From the NCBI RefSeq assembly GCF_000327385.1, contig NW_008710566.1:978053-1042052 (forward strand): 64,000 bases of DNA, read 5' to 3'. Under the pieces are notes generated by a model. That model saw only the letters and a list, made by a program, of their open reading frames with translations. It was not told the DNA's origin and did no database searches. Source of the stretch: Lottia gigantea (Eukaryota > Mollusca > Gastropoda > Lottiidae). Below, in pieces: positions 47,330 to 58,017 of this stretch; positions within the stretch are counted from its first letter, which is position 1, and each line of letters begins with the position of its first letter. Made by a program: the position numbers and the translations under genes.

Positions 47330-47428
47330 CTCCCGATTATTCCTTGGAGAATATTACTAATTTATGGTATTATATTTTCAGACGATATTAGAGATACAAA
47401 GATAGAAGGGTAACTATTACTTGGCATC

Positions 47429-50400
47429 ATGGTCATAGCTCAGCTCTTCTACATTGCTGTACTTCTGGTATCGGTATCAGCACAATCCAAAGACAAAGAC
47501 AAGTGTTTGGCACCATTTCCAACTGGTACACCCGTTCCCGATGATGAACTTATGATGGCTTTTTACATAGCGGACCCGAATCTTGAGACTGGTTTCTTGG
47601 ATCTGTCTATTTCAGGTGATGACGTCGACGCCCTGCTTATCAAAAACACTCTTAATTACACTACCTGGTTATCCAGAGAACACGACGCTCGGAAAGAATT
47701 GGTCAACCTGTGGTCCTACCTCAACCGGATACTCGTGTCCGACATGTTTGAACTCTATGCTCATTACCAAGTCGTCAGTCAAGGTGGATCTAGACCAATG
47801 GGCATAGTGGATTTCAGTGCCCTCGCCAAAACATTTCAAAATGCTTGTTGGTATTGGGACAGCGTTAAGGACAAATGGCCATATACTTGCTTCGATACTA
47901 ATTTCTTCTGCTATATGCAGTACGGTCTTGATTCACAGAAACAAACGGTGGTGGAATCGTACTGGGAGTACCAAGATGGTTCTTACGTCATGGTAGAAAA
48001 GATAGTGCCAATATCTACAGTCAATAAAATGTCCAGACTTGGCATCGATCGAAACCAAAGATCTTATGTAATTCAATATTACTTTAATAATGATGTCCTG
48101 GAGTTCATCCCCGAATCCGACCAAAACAACGTCTTCTACCATTCACGACTCATGTGGGAATCCCTAAGCCAGCTGATGAATGGAAAAGAATCCTTCGACA
48201 AGTGGATACGCGACTGGATATACGTCGGTTTCGAGGCGGTTGAAGATCATGTCAAGAGAAAGTGTAACGAACATTCAGGAAAACCTGTAGGCGACAAATA
48301 TTTCTGCTTGGCCAAAGACTATACTGTTAAGATCCGAAATTGTGGAGATTTGGCGGACGTCACTCCTTGCGTTTACGACAAGGAAATACAAGATTATTTC
48401 GTAAGAGGACGGTTTGGCGAATATGACGAACTGAACCTTATTAATTCCGTTCTTGGTAAAACTCAAGCTGTTTTGACGGAGTTCAAGGATAAAGTCGTAG
48501 CTAACGATCGCAATGGTCTTAACTCACTTTACGACAAATACAATCCTTACATTACCGTAGACGACTCTATGTGTGTCTTGGAGTGGCCCAACGCGTTCGA
48601 CTGTACAAACAACATGGGCTGTAATTCCATCCTTGATAACTGGAAATTTGACTGTAATGGTGGATACACCTGTAGAATCAACATGATGTACAGATTTGAC
48701 TGTATGGTAAAGTTCGTTTTGAAACAGACAAAGCAGCTGGTAGACGCTGCGGCAAGTGGCAATTGGGGTCTTTCCTCGGTTAAAAAGGCTAAATATGATT
48801 TAATGATATGGCTATCATATTTACCAATGGCTCGCTACACTAGTTTAGGCTACAACGACATCAACGATGTCATAATGTCCACACAAAGCACTGTTAATGA
48901 CTATGTAACCAGCTACGACACTAAGGGACTGAAGACTTTTGCCACCAATTTACCGCCAATGACGTTTGTTCCCCAATGGGCAAAGAATGCCGCATGTCAG
49001 CAAGTAACAGTGCCTACAGAGTATACCATATTCTGCAACTTGGATCCTCTGTTAAATAGCGTTTTCCTTTTCATCAATGCCTTTGAAAATGGTGAACAGT
49101 CTACAACAAAGAATCTTAACCCTACTGTGGATTACCCAGCACTACTGGGCCAGCTTCAGCTTGACAGAATCTCAAATTATATCAATCTAATGACCGAAGC
49201 CCTCTTCAATGACATTTCCAGTCAACTTGAGGAAAACTTTGGTGAACTGTCAAACTATTTTTCATCTCTAGCGGACTACGATAAAACGAAGGCTGAAGCG
49301 GACATTGCCTACATTGATGGCCGACTAACAGTATTCAAAGAGAAAATCACATCCCTGTCTGTTGAAGTTGAAAAGATGTTTCAAACTGTCTTTTACTTTT
49401 CGGTGGGAATTAATGTCGCTGAGCTGGTTTCCAGAACCGCCGAGGTCGGTGTAGCCGTGGCACAAGTTGCTCACCCTGGAAACCAGATACTGGGCGGCTC
49501 CAGCGTCTTGGATCTCATGGGCGCAATCAATGAATTGGCCCAGGCAGGAGTGACGACGGCAATTATTGCCCAACTGCATGACGAAGCTTTCCCAGAGTTA
49601 ATTGAAAAAGCTCAAAATCTTGGAAATGGGTTCGCAGAGAACGAAGAACAGTTATTTGAAGCCAAAGACTTGATTGACAAACTGAAAGAAGGAACGGATG
49701 CTGTAGGAACTGCAAATGATTTTCTGGGAAAATATAATGCTTACGACCCTAAGGTTCTGTTATCAGACATAACGTCGTATGGTACACAGTGGGAAGTTGT
49801 CTCCGATCAACTATGTGAAGCAGCATTTTCGTCGGGAACTGCCGCAGCCGCTTTGGGAGAAATAGGACTAGCTAGTACTGGTGACTGTGTTAAGATTGGA
49901 GTGCTCATCGCCGAATTAGTAACATTATACGAAGAGTTTTATGATTATCAATTTGACCTTATGGACTCTTTGTCTGACACTGCTCGAGCCTACCTCGCCT
50001 ACCAGAAAGCCAACGATCTTAAGCTTATTTATACGTCTGGAGCTCGCGTCGACAAAGCTTTCTTACAACATACTGCTGTCAATACCTTTATGGTATCAAC
50101 ATTGAATATATGGGAAGTTGTTACTGAATACTGCGATATATTAACTTACACCAGGGGCGGTGAAGTTCCTGACAAATGTGTAACAGCTATGGACACCCCG
50201 TCACATAACGCCGTAGCTCAAGTTATCAGTTATATGCCTGCTGATCTGTGTCATATCAACAATGAAATAACAGATTACAGAGAAATCCCAACGAAACCCA
50301 AAGATTCTAATGACAAAGCTTATATAAACCTGGATGCACTTTACGCCCAAGAAGCAGTCAAATTTAAGATACCTAGCTTCCAATGGTTAAAAGACAATGG

Positions 50401-51007
50401 TTGGGTTGGTCCACAGGACAGAGAAAAAGCCATGTACATCAAACGCTTTGAGCTGTTCCTTATACCAATGTCCGGCTCACAACAACATACTGTTGAGCTT
50501 CAAGTCGAACCCAGTGTGGCCAACTACCTTCGATACGGCGGAACTAAGTATCTTCTTCCGGTCACTGGGTACACAGCTCGATACACGGAGAATAGTTTCA
50601 ACTGTTACCATGAACAGATCAACAATCCTTATGCTTTGTGCAACGATGATGACTTGGTCAAACTATGTATCACATCTAATGGCTACATAGATCGTAAAGT
50701 CCAGCCGTCAATTTATAATGAATGGAAGGTATCTGCTACGTCCTTACCAACGGGTCAAGTCGCTCCAAAGCCGACAACGAACTTTAAACTTCAGGCTGGT
50801 GTCACCATGTGCGTGGTAAACCTTGCCCCTTCGGCTACTAAAAGAGAAATTCCAACTATACGAAGTATCTTGAAGAGTAAAGCAGCAGAGAAACCTCGAC
50901 GTGCTTCTCAACACTGTTGCGGTTCGAACCAATATTGGACAGGAACCACATGCACAGCTTGTCCATCTGGGTCTACTAAGCGGCTACATGGTTACTATTG
51001 TCAATAA
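47429..51007 (+). CDS. Large secreted protein of an unrecognised family, member 1
   Basis: An uninterrupted frame of 1192 residues. The first 18 residues (MVIAQLFYIAVLLVSVSA) are a clear signal peptide with cleavage predicted after VSA, and no membrane span follows, so the protein is secreted. No domain was recognised. What can be seen: a Cys-poor start with GSRPMGIVDFSAL (about 122-135) and WPYTCFDTNFFCYMQYG (about 150-166); a Cys cluster at about 375-430 (CVLEWPNAFDC, GCNSIL, CNGGYTC); a long helical, Ala/Glu/Leu-rich middle (about 590-860) with GINVAELVSRTAEVG; a second Cys-poor segment; and a C-terminal tail of about 35 residues (HCCGSNQYWTGTTCTACPSG ... GYYC) with the spacing of a small disulphide knot, vaguely like ephrin-receptor-type Cys repeats. 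Start fits Kozak (ATCATGG) and the paralogue at 63657. Function unknown. Confidence 0.9.
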   Translation: MVIAQLFYIAVLLVSVSAQSKDKDKCLAPFPTGTPVPDDELMMAFYIADPNLETGFLDLSISGDDVDALLIKNTLNYTTWLSREHDARKELVNLWSYLNRILVSDMFELYAHYQVVSQGGSRPMGIVDFSALAKTFQNACWYWDSVKDKWPYTCFDTNFFCYMQYGLDSQKQTVVESYWEYQDGSYVMVEKIVPISTVNKMSRLGIDRNQRSYVIQYYFNNDVLEFIPESDQNNVFYHSRLMWESLSQLMNGKESFDKWIRDWIYVGFEAVEDHVKRKCNEHSGKPVGDKYFCLAKDYTVKIRNCGDLADVTPCVYDKEIQDYFVRGRFGEYDELNLINSVLGKTQAVLTEFKDKVVANDRNGLNSLYDKYNPYITVDDSMCVLEWPNAFDCTNNMGCNSILDNWKFDCNGGYTCRINMMYRFDCMVKFVLKQTKQLVDAAASGNWGLSSVKKAKYDLMIWLSYLPMARYTSLGYNDINDVIMSTQSTVNDYVTSYDTKGLKTFATNLPPMTFVPQWAKNAACQQVTVPTEYTIFCNLDPLLNSVFLFINAFENGEQSTTKNLNPTVDYPALLGQLQLDRISNYINLMTEALFNDISSQLEENFGELSNYFSSLADYDKTKAEADIAYIDGRLTVFKEKITSLSVEVEKMFQTVFYFSVGINVAELVSRTAEVGVAVAQVAHPGNQILGGSSVLDLMGAINELAQAGVTTAIIAQLHDEAFPELIEKAQNLGNGFAENEEQLFEAKDLIDKLKEGTDAVGTANDFLGKYNAYDPKVLLSDITSYGTQWEVVSDQLCEAAFSSGTAAAALGEIGLASTGDCVKIGVLIAELVTLYEEFYDYQFDLMDSLSDTARAYLAYQKANDLKLIYTSGARVDKAFLQHTAVNTFMVSTLNIWEVVTEYCDILTYTRGGEVPDKCVTAMDTPSHNAVAQVISYMPADLCHINNEITDYREIPTKPKDSNDKAYINLDALYAQEAVKFKIPSFQWLKDNGWVGPQDREKAMYIKRFELFLIPMSGSQQHTVELQVEPSVANYLRYGGTKYLLPVTGYTARYTENSFNCYHEQINNPYALCNDDDLVKLCITSNGYIDRKVQPSIYNEWKVSATSLPTGQVAPKPTTNFKLQAGVTMCVVNLAPSATKREIPTIRSILKSKAAEKPRRASQHCCGSNQYWTGTTCTACPSGSTKRLHGYYCQ

Positions 51008-51207
51008 ACCAAAACACGTATGTCCTTAATAATTACATTTTTGTTAAAAGGCTTGTTTAAAAAAAAGTGTTAAGTCTCATAGTTTTGTGCTTTCTTGGTC
51101 ATGCAAGGCACGCACCCAAATTCTATTCTCATCAAGTATTTTGAATAATGAATTGAAATGATAGCTTCATGACTTCTATATAAAAAAAAAACACAGATAG
51201 CAAAAGG
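51008..51207. other. 3' flank of the secreted-protein gene
   Basis: Presumed 3' untranslated region; no clear AATAAA close to the stop codon. Confidence 0.35.
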
Positions 51208-52335
51208 AAAGATAGCTTGCGAGGCAAGGTAACATACGCCCACTGACAGCTGTCAGAAATGATAAAACAGTTTTTAGTGATTAAAGTACGAATGTTCTCA
51301 TATTGAAGAAATTTTATTAGTTTGAATTCAATTACATATATACATGCCAGTTATTTATGCTGAGTAATTCCACAATTTTTTTTTAAATCAATATCAATAA
51401 CCCAAATACAACAAACAAATAAATCACACAGCTCTAATCAAGGGCAAAAAACAACTTTTGATGTGTGTTTACAAAGTCAAGTGCTATAACTCAAAAAAAC
51501 GTTCATCAAAAATGTCTCAAGTTAGAACTTGTCCGAGATCTTATCAATTCCAATGATCACACCAAGTTTCATCAAAATCGGTAGAAAACTGTAGCTTCTA
51601 TTGTGCTCACAAACAAATTTTGACGCGTTTTTCATAAGTCAAGGGCAATAACTCAAAACCCGTCCATCAAAAATGCGCCAAGTTAGAACTTGTCCGAGAT
51701 CTTATCAATTCCAATGATCACGCCAAATTTCCTCAAAATCGGTTGTAAACTGTAGCTTCTATTGTGCTCACAAATTTTGAAGCGTTTTTACAAAGTCAAA
51801 GGCAATAACTCCAAAACCGTCGATCAAAATTGCCTCAAGTTAGAACTTGTCCGATCTTATCAATTCCAATGATCATTCAAGTTTGGTCAAAATTGGTTGA
51901 AAACTGTAGCTTCTATAGTGCTCATTAACACATTTTGACGCGTTTTTACAATGTCAAGGACAGTAACTCAAAAACCGTTCATCGAAAATGCGTCAAGTTA
52001 GAACTTGTCCGAGATCTTACCAATTCCAATGATCACACCAAGTTCCATCAGAATTGGTTGAAAACTGTAGCTTCAATCCTGCTCACAAACTATTTTTCAC
52101 AAATTTCGACGCGTTTTAACAAAGTCAAGGGCAATATCTCATAAACCGTTCATCGAAAATATGTCAAATTCAAACTTGACCGAGATCTTATCAATCTAAA
52201 GCATCATACCAAGTTTTATCAAAATCATATGAAAACTGTAGTCTCAATAGTGCTCACAAGAAATGTTGACGGACGGACCGACGGACGGATCGACGGACAG
52301 GGGCAACGACAATAAAAACGACTTCGAAAACAGTA
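51208..52335 (+). repeat. Dispersed repeat with five tandem units of about 158 bases
   Basis: Opens with AGCTTGCGAGGCAAGGTAAC and CATACGCCCACTGACAGC (a related opening is at 59108). From 51447 it repeats a unit containing GTCAAGGGCAATAACTC, AAGTTAGAACTTGTCCGAGA, TCTTATCAATTCCAATGATC and ACTGTAGCTTCTATTGTGCT at about 158-base intervals. It ends with a GACGGACGGACCGACGG tract. No coding capacity. The construction recalls repeat-bearing elements common in mollusc genomes. Confidence 0.8.
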
Positions 52336-52544
52336 GGACATTGTAGAAAAGTTTGTTTGAACAATAATAATGTAGTTTTTAAGGTCGTTTAGTTGTATTC
52401 AAATATACTTTTCTAGGCTACGTATTTCTATAGACGGACTAGCATACGAAAGATATTTTTCTGCCAAAAATGATTTGAATGCATTAAAATATCTTCTTTA
52501 CTTTCAGCAAATATCTATAGGCCTACCGATATTCGCGTCCATAA

Positions 52545-52850
52545 TAAGATTACCTCGAGTCTTTTCATCACGTATATATCCGTTGCACCATGGTCAAACA
52601 TTTTGTCGGCTTGTGATGCAAATATCTTTTTCTCCTAACGCGATTTGGTGGGTGTTAACGCATGTCCTAGTTCAATATCCTTCGCTCACCCAAAACCGAA
52701 ATCATGTGGCAAAAGAAGTTAGCATCGAAGCAAGTGTATGGCATATAATGGTCATTGATCATTGATATCAAAAAGCTTTTATTTTGCTTTTAGTTTTAAG
52801 TCGTTGAAAACATTCTTTTCAGCCCAAACTGCAGAGTAGTTACTTTCGTT
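52545..52850 (-). pseudogene. Degraded piece of the secreted-protein family (R1)
   Basis: On the minus strand the stretch near 52755-52700 reads MPYTCFDANFFCHM, matching WPYTCFDTNFFCYM of the gene at 47429. Further along, LTPTKS and IYVMKRLEVILL resemble IPTKPK and MYIKRFELFLI near that protein's C-terminal part. Two distant regions are thus adjacent and the frame is broken more than once. Two closely similar copies lie at 57121 and 58018. Confidence 0.6.
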
Positions 52851-53990
52851 TTATTGCGTGGCAAATCTAACGATTTGTCACGCTTTGTTTTCGTTATGTT
52901 TATTTTATTTCATTTTTTTTCCAAAATTTTCAAAAAAGCTCAAAATTTCTGACTCAGCCGCTAATTATCCGATTCATCTGAAATACACAGGACATATACA
53001 GAATGTCCATACAAATAAATGTATACAATCAAAATTATTCTATCACTTCCGGTTTTTGCGTGAGAACTTCCGGTTTTTTTAAATCACGCCTGGTGTAAAT
53101 TTCAGATGTTGGCAAAAACCATATATATTGTCTGCCAGTCATAATAGAATGCACTTAGCAGAAAAAATCAAAACCGGATGCATAAGCCCTCGCCTCGGAC
53201 TGACCCATTTTAGCAAAAAATTAATTAGTCCTCCATTTTTTATCCGATTTTTATGATTTTGATGTCTATTAAAACCTTGTAACCTTGTCTACAGTTTGTT
53301 GGAACAGAATTTTCAATTTCGAATTTGAATTTTTTTTATATTCGTTTGAATTTTTTGAAAATTCGAAAGGCTACACCATGTGACCTTGACCTTCGATGAC
53401 CTTGAAAATTTCACTGTAGGATGTTCTTGACCTCAGCTATCCACAGGTGTACTCATATTTGTTGAAAAATATTAACTTCCGGTTTAATAGCCATTCAAAA
53501 ATTAACATCTTTGACAACTTTGGACGGCTGTATGACCTTTTCTAATAAACACAGAGAATTATTTTTTTCAATTTTGTAATTCCCTTTTGATTATCTTTTC
53601 AATGATATATGACAATAATCCATTAAAATATGTTTTAAAAATATTGAGTTTTTTTCGACTGAGGGTTCTAACAATGTAATTAACTCCTAGCAATATGGTT
53701 TGTATATTCAGGATCTACTCAATTTTCTCTTTTCAATGATATGTGACATGGGTGGTTTAATACAAAATTGAATTTGCGAAAATAGGCATAAAAGTGATAA
53801 AAATCTGTAGATTGTGGGGATTAAAATGATTGACAGGTGTTATAACAGGTTATATAATATGATAGGAAAGCTATCCATATGAACTTTTGACATGCAGGTG
53901 TGAAGTAGTTTGGGTCATAAACAGATTAATCTGATTATGTAATCTTTTAACACTTAAAAAAATAACTTTTTTTTTTCAATTTTTTTTTTC
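52851..53990. other. AT-rich non-coding stretch
   Basis: No gene seen. A 74-codon frame at 52858-53082 is unsupported. Phrases such as GACCTTGACCTTCGATGACC at about 53380 are typical of dispersed invertebrate repeats. Confidence 0.4.
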
Positions 53991-54562
53991 AATTTTCACT
54001 TACAATAATTTAACATACACTCATATAGAGTAGTGAATTTTTGATACATTAACCTGTTCGAATTTTTTCTGTACCATTAATAGAACTCTATCTGCAAGAT
54101 ACACACAACAGTTTTGGTTATTGGTGTTAGTTAGACTGAGGGAATAAAAGCAAACAGCGGGCTGTCTCTAGCAAACACTGACCGTGGAATCAGAATACAG
54201 AGCGGGATTCTAACCCACAGCACTTAATCGCCTAGCAGGCACCAATTCAACTGGCTCCCGACTGCGCTAATCCTTAGCAATAAAAAGAAAGTGACAATTT
54301 TATCTTCTGCTAAGATTATTATAGGTCATAAATAAATTAATCTAATTACACTATCTTTCAACTCTATAATAATTCACAGTTTTTTTTTGTTGAATTTTTT
54401 GCAAAATTTCCCCTTATGATAATAAAACATACACTTATTTAGAGCAGTGACTTTTTGATACATTAACCAGTTCGAATTTTGTCTGTTTGTCTGTACCATT
54501 GATAGAACTCTATCTGCAAGATACATTATACAGCAATTTTTGGTTATTGATGTTATGCTGAG
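53991..54562. repeat. Direct repeat of about 395 bases running into an assembly gap
   Basis: Bases 53990-54170 and 54385-54562 share CATACACTYATWTAGAG, TTTTTGATACATTAACC, GTTCGAATTTT and AATAGAACTCTATCTGCAAG in the same order. The second copy is cut by the run of N. This is probably a collapsed or longer tandem array. Confidence 0.7.
54200..54272 (-). repeat. tRNA-like sequence (probable SINE head or tRNA pseudogene)
   Basis: On the minus strand ATTAGCGCAGTCGGGAGCC resembles an A box with D-arm and GGGTTAGAATCCC a B box with T-arm, about 45 bases apart. The acceptor-stem ends do not pair, so a functional tRNA is unlikely. Its family is different from the main SINE. Confidence 0.4.
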
Positions 54563-54612
54563 NNNNNNNNNNNNNNNNNNNNNNNNNNNNNNNNNNNNNN
54601 NNNNNNNNNNNN
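54563..54612. other. Assembly gap (50 N)
   Basis: A run of exactly 50 N, a conventional scaffold gap size. True length unknown; it falls in the direct repeat described at 53991-54562. Confidence 0.99.
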
Positions 54613-54734
54613 TGTCCTATTTGCTTCTCTCACCTCACAATTGTGGCTCCTTTCAAAGATGGAGACAGCTTTACCACATACATGATGATGACAGCCTGAT
54701 GTTTTTTTAGTTGGTCGAGGAGCGGCTTGATAGT

Positions 54735-55065
54735 TAGATCATATCAATTAAAATTAGATCAAACTTTCGTTCCGTTTTTTACTAGCTTTTATTTTTAATA
54801 TAATCATTTAAGTTAGGGTCGAAAGGCTGGCCTTTTAAACATTCGTCAAAATAACCTTTTTACCCAAACTGATGATACCTGCTTTTACCAATCAAATTCC
54901 CTCACTCTCTCAAAAATAAGCAGGGTTAGGTCAAAAGGTTATTATGACGGATATTTAAGAGGCCTGTCTTTAGACCCTAATTGAAGAGGCTATATCAAAA
55001 ATAAAAGGTAATAAATCGAAACGAAAGTTTGGTTCAATTTTAATCAGACTGAGTTGAGCTGAATA
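54735..55065. mobile_element. Long foldback element (AATTAAAATTAGACCAAAC arms)
   Basis: The left arm (TCAATTAAAATTAGATCAAA, CTTTCGTTCCG) is complementary to the right arm (CGAAACGAAAGTTTGGTTC, AATTTTAATCAGACTGAG). The interior is also palindromic: AAAGGCTGGCCTTTTAAACA pairs with the region ending AAGAGGCCTGTCTTTAG. A solo arm is at 16205. No coding capacity. Confidence 0.72.
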
Positions 55066-55651
55066 TAGGTGAAGGTCAGTACAACTTTAGTGCAAGTTTC
55101 GAGTTTACCTGTTCTCACATACATAGAATAAGGCGTAAACTTTAGACGTTGTATTATGTCCCTTATATTTGTACGATGTGGTGCATTCTAGATCAATTAA
55201 CATTTTTTCATTTTTTAGTTCGGATAGAAATGATATTCTTGTATTCCATATATAAATATAGCCCATTGAATAAATATGGTGATTTGATTGGCCGACAGGG
55301 GCCAAAGGCTGACATCGTTTAAAGCATGCACTTTATTCTTTAGTAACGCTAAAGATTATAGCGTCAGACATGTTTGCCTCCGTGAGCAAATATAATATAT
55401 TTCAATTTTCAACTTAAAAGTTTCCTAAATAAAGATATCGTATATAATTATCACATGCACGAATGGCATAAAAACCACATCCAAAAGTAGGCATAGGCCT
55501 CTATGTATCCTGATATCAAATATATAGAAGTTATATATTCAACGATATCCTGGATATAAGACGGTTGGCGTATAACAATGCCTATGAGCTCCCCGGCTTC
55601 CGTCATCTATATAAGTAACAAACATTGACCTTATTTTAAAAATGTTCTTGG
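55066..55651. other. Non-coding stretch, no gene seen
   Basis: Unremarkable AT-rich sequence; the 66-codon minus frame at 55105-55305 has no family resemblance. Confidence 0.4.
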
Positions 55652-55681
55652 AAATGAAATTAATGGAGTTTTACGTCCTAC
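55652..55681 (-). repeat. SINE 3'-end scrap
   Basis: GAAATGAAATTAATGGAG then TTTTACGTCCTAC, the SINE tail in reverse orientation, stopping exactly where the next inverted-repeat element begins. Confidence 0.6.
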
Positions 55682-55693
55682 ACAATATTCTTG

Positions 55694-56303
55694 AGCACCG
55701 TTTACATTGTCAGTATTCATCTGGGCTCGGCTCAGTTCGAGTCTGGCCCAGCAAAAAATTGCGTAATGTAAACGGGTAAAGTGGGCTCGGCACCATGCTA
55801 GTTTTAAGTGGGCCGAGACCCTTTACAAGAGGTGGGCTCGGCCCAGTTCGGTTGACTTGAACGTACAGTGTAAACGCGCCACTGGGCCTGGCACGCTTTA
55901 TAACGCTAACTGCGCATGTGTGTGTTAGTTTTCCGCTTCCGACAACAACACGTTTTTTTCCCGCAATCTTATCATAAAAACAAAAAGGCCATCATAAAAA
56001 CTTTCCTTCGAACAAGATACTGCCGTAAACGGACTCTCCGATTTTGACTCTGGTAATCTAAATAACGGATCATCATCTCGTTGGTGTTGTAACTGATGGG
56101 GCATCTTTTCCCCCAAAATAACAAAAAGAAAAGCATTTGGACTATGGGCAGCGCCATTTTGTTACAGTGAATGTACCTCCAGTGACTGGAGAGTTCGTTT
56201 TCGAACGGGCTCGGCCCACTTCGACGCCTCAAGTGTAAACGGCATTTATCAAGTGGGCACATGCGAAAGGGATCCGGCCCAGTAGTAATGTAAACGGGGC
56301 TTT
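55694..56303. mobile_element. GC-rich inverted-repeat element, CCGTTTACATT family, copy 1
   Basis: Left end AGCACCGTTTACATTGTCAG and right end, complemented, AGCCCCGTTTACATTACTA. The interior repeats TGGGCTCGG and GTAAACG words and shares GGCTCGGCACCATGCTAG, AAGTGGGCCGAG with the element at 59954. The sequence is far richer in GC than its surroundings. Frames inside it look non-protein. Non-autonomous DNA transposon is the best guess. Confidence 0.6.
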
Positions 56304-56947
56304 GGAGAGGCCATCTTAACCACAAACCGCACCGGTTGCTACTCGCAACTCAAGACACTAAATAATTACCATTAATGTCTGGTTACCACCAATTTATCAA
56401 TGGATCTGCGCCCTTACCTTTTAGACATCAAGGGTCACGAATGGGTTTTAGCATATTAACCCTAGATCTGTACAAAAATTTCCTGAAGACTAACTGTGCT
56501 TAATCATAGTGTACTTGATCATTTGTTATTTTGAGGAAATATACTTTTTAGATATCGAATTGTGCAGATGTCCCCTTGCTCGATATTTTGAATCGACGAA
56601 TCCCATGGGTCGAGAACTTAGTCCGCAACCGATCAATTAAATCAAGTTGGAAAAACGTTTCAAAGGTTAGATATAAAAATGGACTCCAGATAAACTTAAG
56701 ATGCTGTCGTATATTAACTCTAGATGTTAAACCGGCATGGATTTAGCAGAGAATGTCTAAAGAAATGATTTAGGTTTAGTTCCGTTCAACAACAGCGTCT
56801 CATCCATTGTTTTGCCACTTATTGCAGACTGTGTAAATGGCAGTAGGCCGTAAAACTCGAGCTTGAGAAATGAATTTTAAAAGATACAATGCAGAATAGT
56901 TTTAATAGTGAACAAAATTTCTTCCGAGTAGAATTATATTAATTTGT
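56304..56947. other. Non-coding stretch, no gene seen
   Basis: Downstream flank of the minus-strand gene fragment at 56948. A possible SINE-like GTAGGCCGTAAAACTCG at about 56842 is too short to call. Confidence 0.35.
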
Positions 56948-57345
56948 TTACTGACAATAATAGCCAAGTAGCTGTTGACTAGAACCAGAGGGACAAGTAG
57001 AACATTGCGAGCCCGTCCAGTATTCGTTCGATGCACAGCAGTGATGTTCAGCTCTCCGTGTCCTGTGTATTGCCCTTCTCTTCAAGATACTGTTTAGAGT
57101 TGTCGTTTTGTTGCCGATGAAGACGAGTCTTTTCATCACGTATATATCCGTTGCACCATGGTCAAACATTTTGTCGGCTTGTGATATAAATATCTTTTTC
57201 TCCTAACGCGATTTGGTGGGTGTTAACGCATGTCCTAGTTCAATATCCTTCTGCTCACCCAAAACGGAAATCACGTGGCAAAAGAAGTTAGCATCGAAGC
57301 AAGTGTATGGCATATAATGGTCATTGATCATTGATATCAAAAAGC
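56948..57345 (-). pseudogene. C-terminal end of a secreted-protein family member, broken upstream (R2)
   Basis: From about 57117 to the stop at 56948 the minus strand reads LNSILKRRAIHRTRRAEHHC then CASNEYWTGSQCSTCPSG and LLGYYCQ, aligning residue for residue with the C-terminal Cys tail of the 47429 protein (RSILKS, CCGSNQYWTG, CTACPSG, GYYCQ). Upstream it continues into the same degraded segment as R1 (IYVMKRL; MPYTCFDANFF near 57310), with the middle of the gene missing and the frame interrupted. This is a remnant of a third, inverted family member. The Cys tail itself is intact, so a short transcript cannot be excluded. Confidence 0.72.
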
Positions 57346-57843
57346 TGAGAGCTTTTATTTTGCTTTTAGTTTTAAGTCGTTAAAAACATTCTTTTCAGCG
57401 CAAACTGCAGAGTAGAATCATTAACTGCTTGAGTTGTAATGCGACCTAATTCTATTAATTATATTCGTTTATTAATAACATAATCAGGGATACTGTTTGA
57501 CAAATACCACCAGACGTACCCGTTGCTATCCGTGCAGTTCCGCTATTTGACATAATAATACTGTTCAATAAAAACACATTTTACTGTTAAAATAGAGCTC
57601 AATACAATTGTAGAGCGATATGGAAATAATGGAACAGAACTTGAATCACATTTTTACTCAGAGTTTCACGCTATGCGATAGGTCAGTTATCACAATGTTC
57701 AATTGATGCTGTGTGACGCCATGAGTATATGAACTGGTACCTTTATGGTGGTTATGGTCCGAAGTCAGGGCAAAAGTTAGCTGGAAAAATGAATGCGCGT
57801 TAGCAATGTTTTGGTGATGATACTGTTTAATAAACGTCATGTG
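57124..57843. repeat. Segmental duplication, left copy
   Basis: Nearly identical to 58024-58851 from GAGTCTTTTCATCACGTATA to TTTAATAAACGTCATGTG. It lacks about 110 bases that are present at 58310-58422; because the 52.5-kb relative keeps the start of that segment, the loss is in this copy. Confidence 0.92.
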
Positions 57844-58016
57844 TTCAATAGATAATGTGTGACATTATAATACTTTTCAATAGATACTGTTTGGTATTAT
57901 AACTGTTCAATAACATTGAGAGATATTATTAGTCCTTTCACTCTATGTCCACAACAATTAAACGTGACTTTACTTTCAGCAATATCTATACTGATATACG
58001 CGTCCATAGAAAGATT
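57844..58016. other. Spacer between duplicated segments
   Basis: Contains TTCAATAGATAATGTGTGAC ATTATAATAC, which recurs at about 59845-59935. No gene. Confidence 0.5.
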
Positions 58017-58017
58017 A

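Noticed and set aside
52475-52765. Plus-strand frame (also 57916-58230) conserved between copies, as a gene
   Set aside because: Conservation reflects the duplicated segment; the family match is on the opposite strand.
54831-55000. Retroviral or LTR remnant
   Set aside because: The complementary halves form a simple foldback; no coding or LTR features were seen here or elsewhere in the window.
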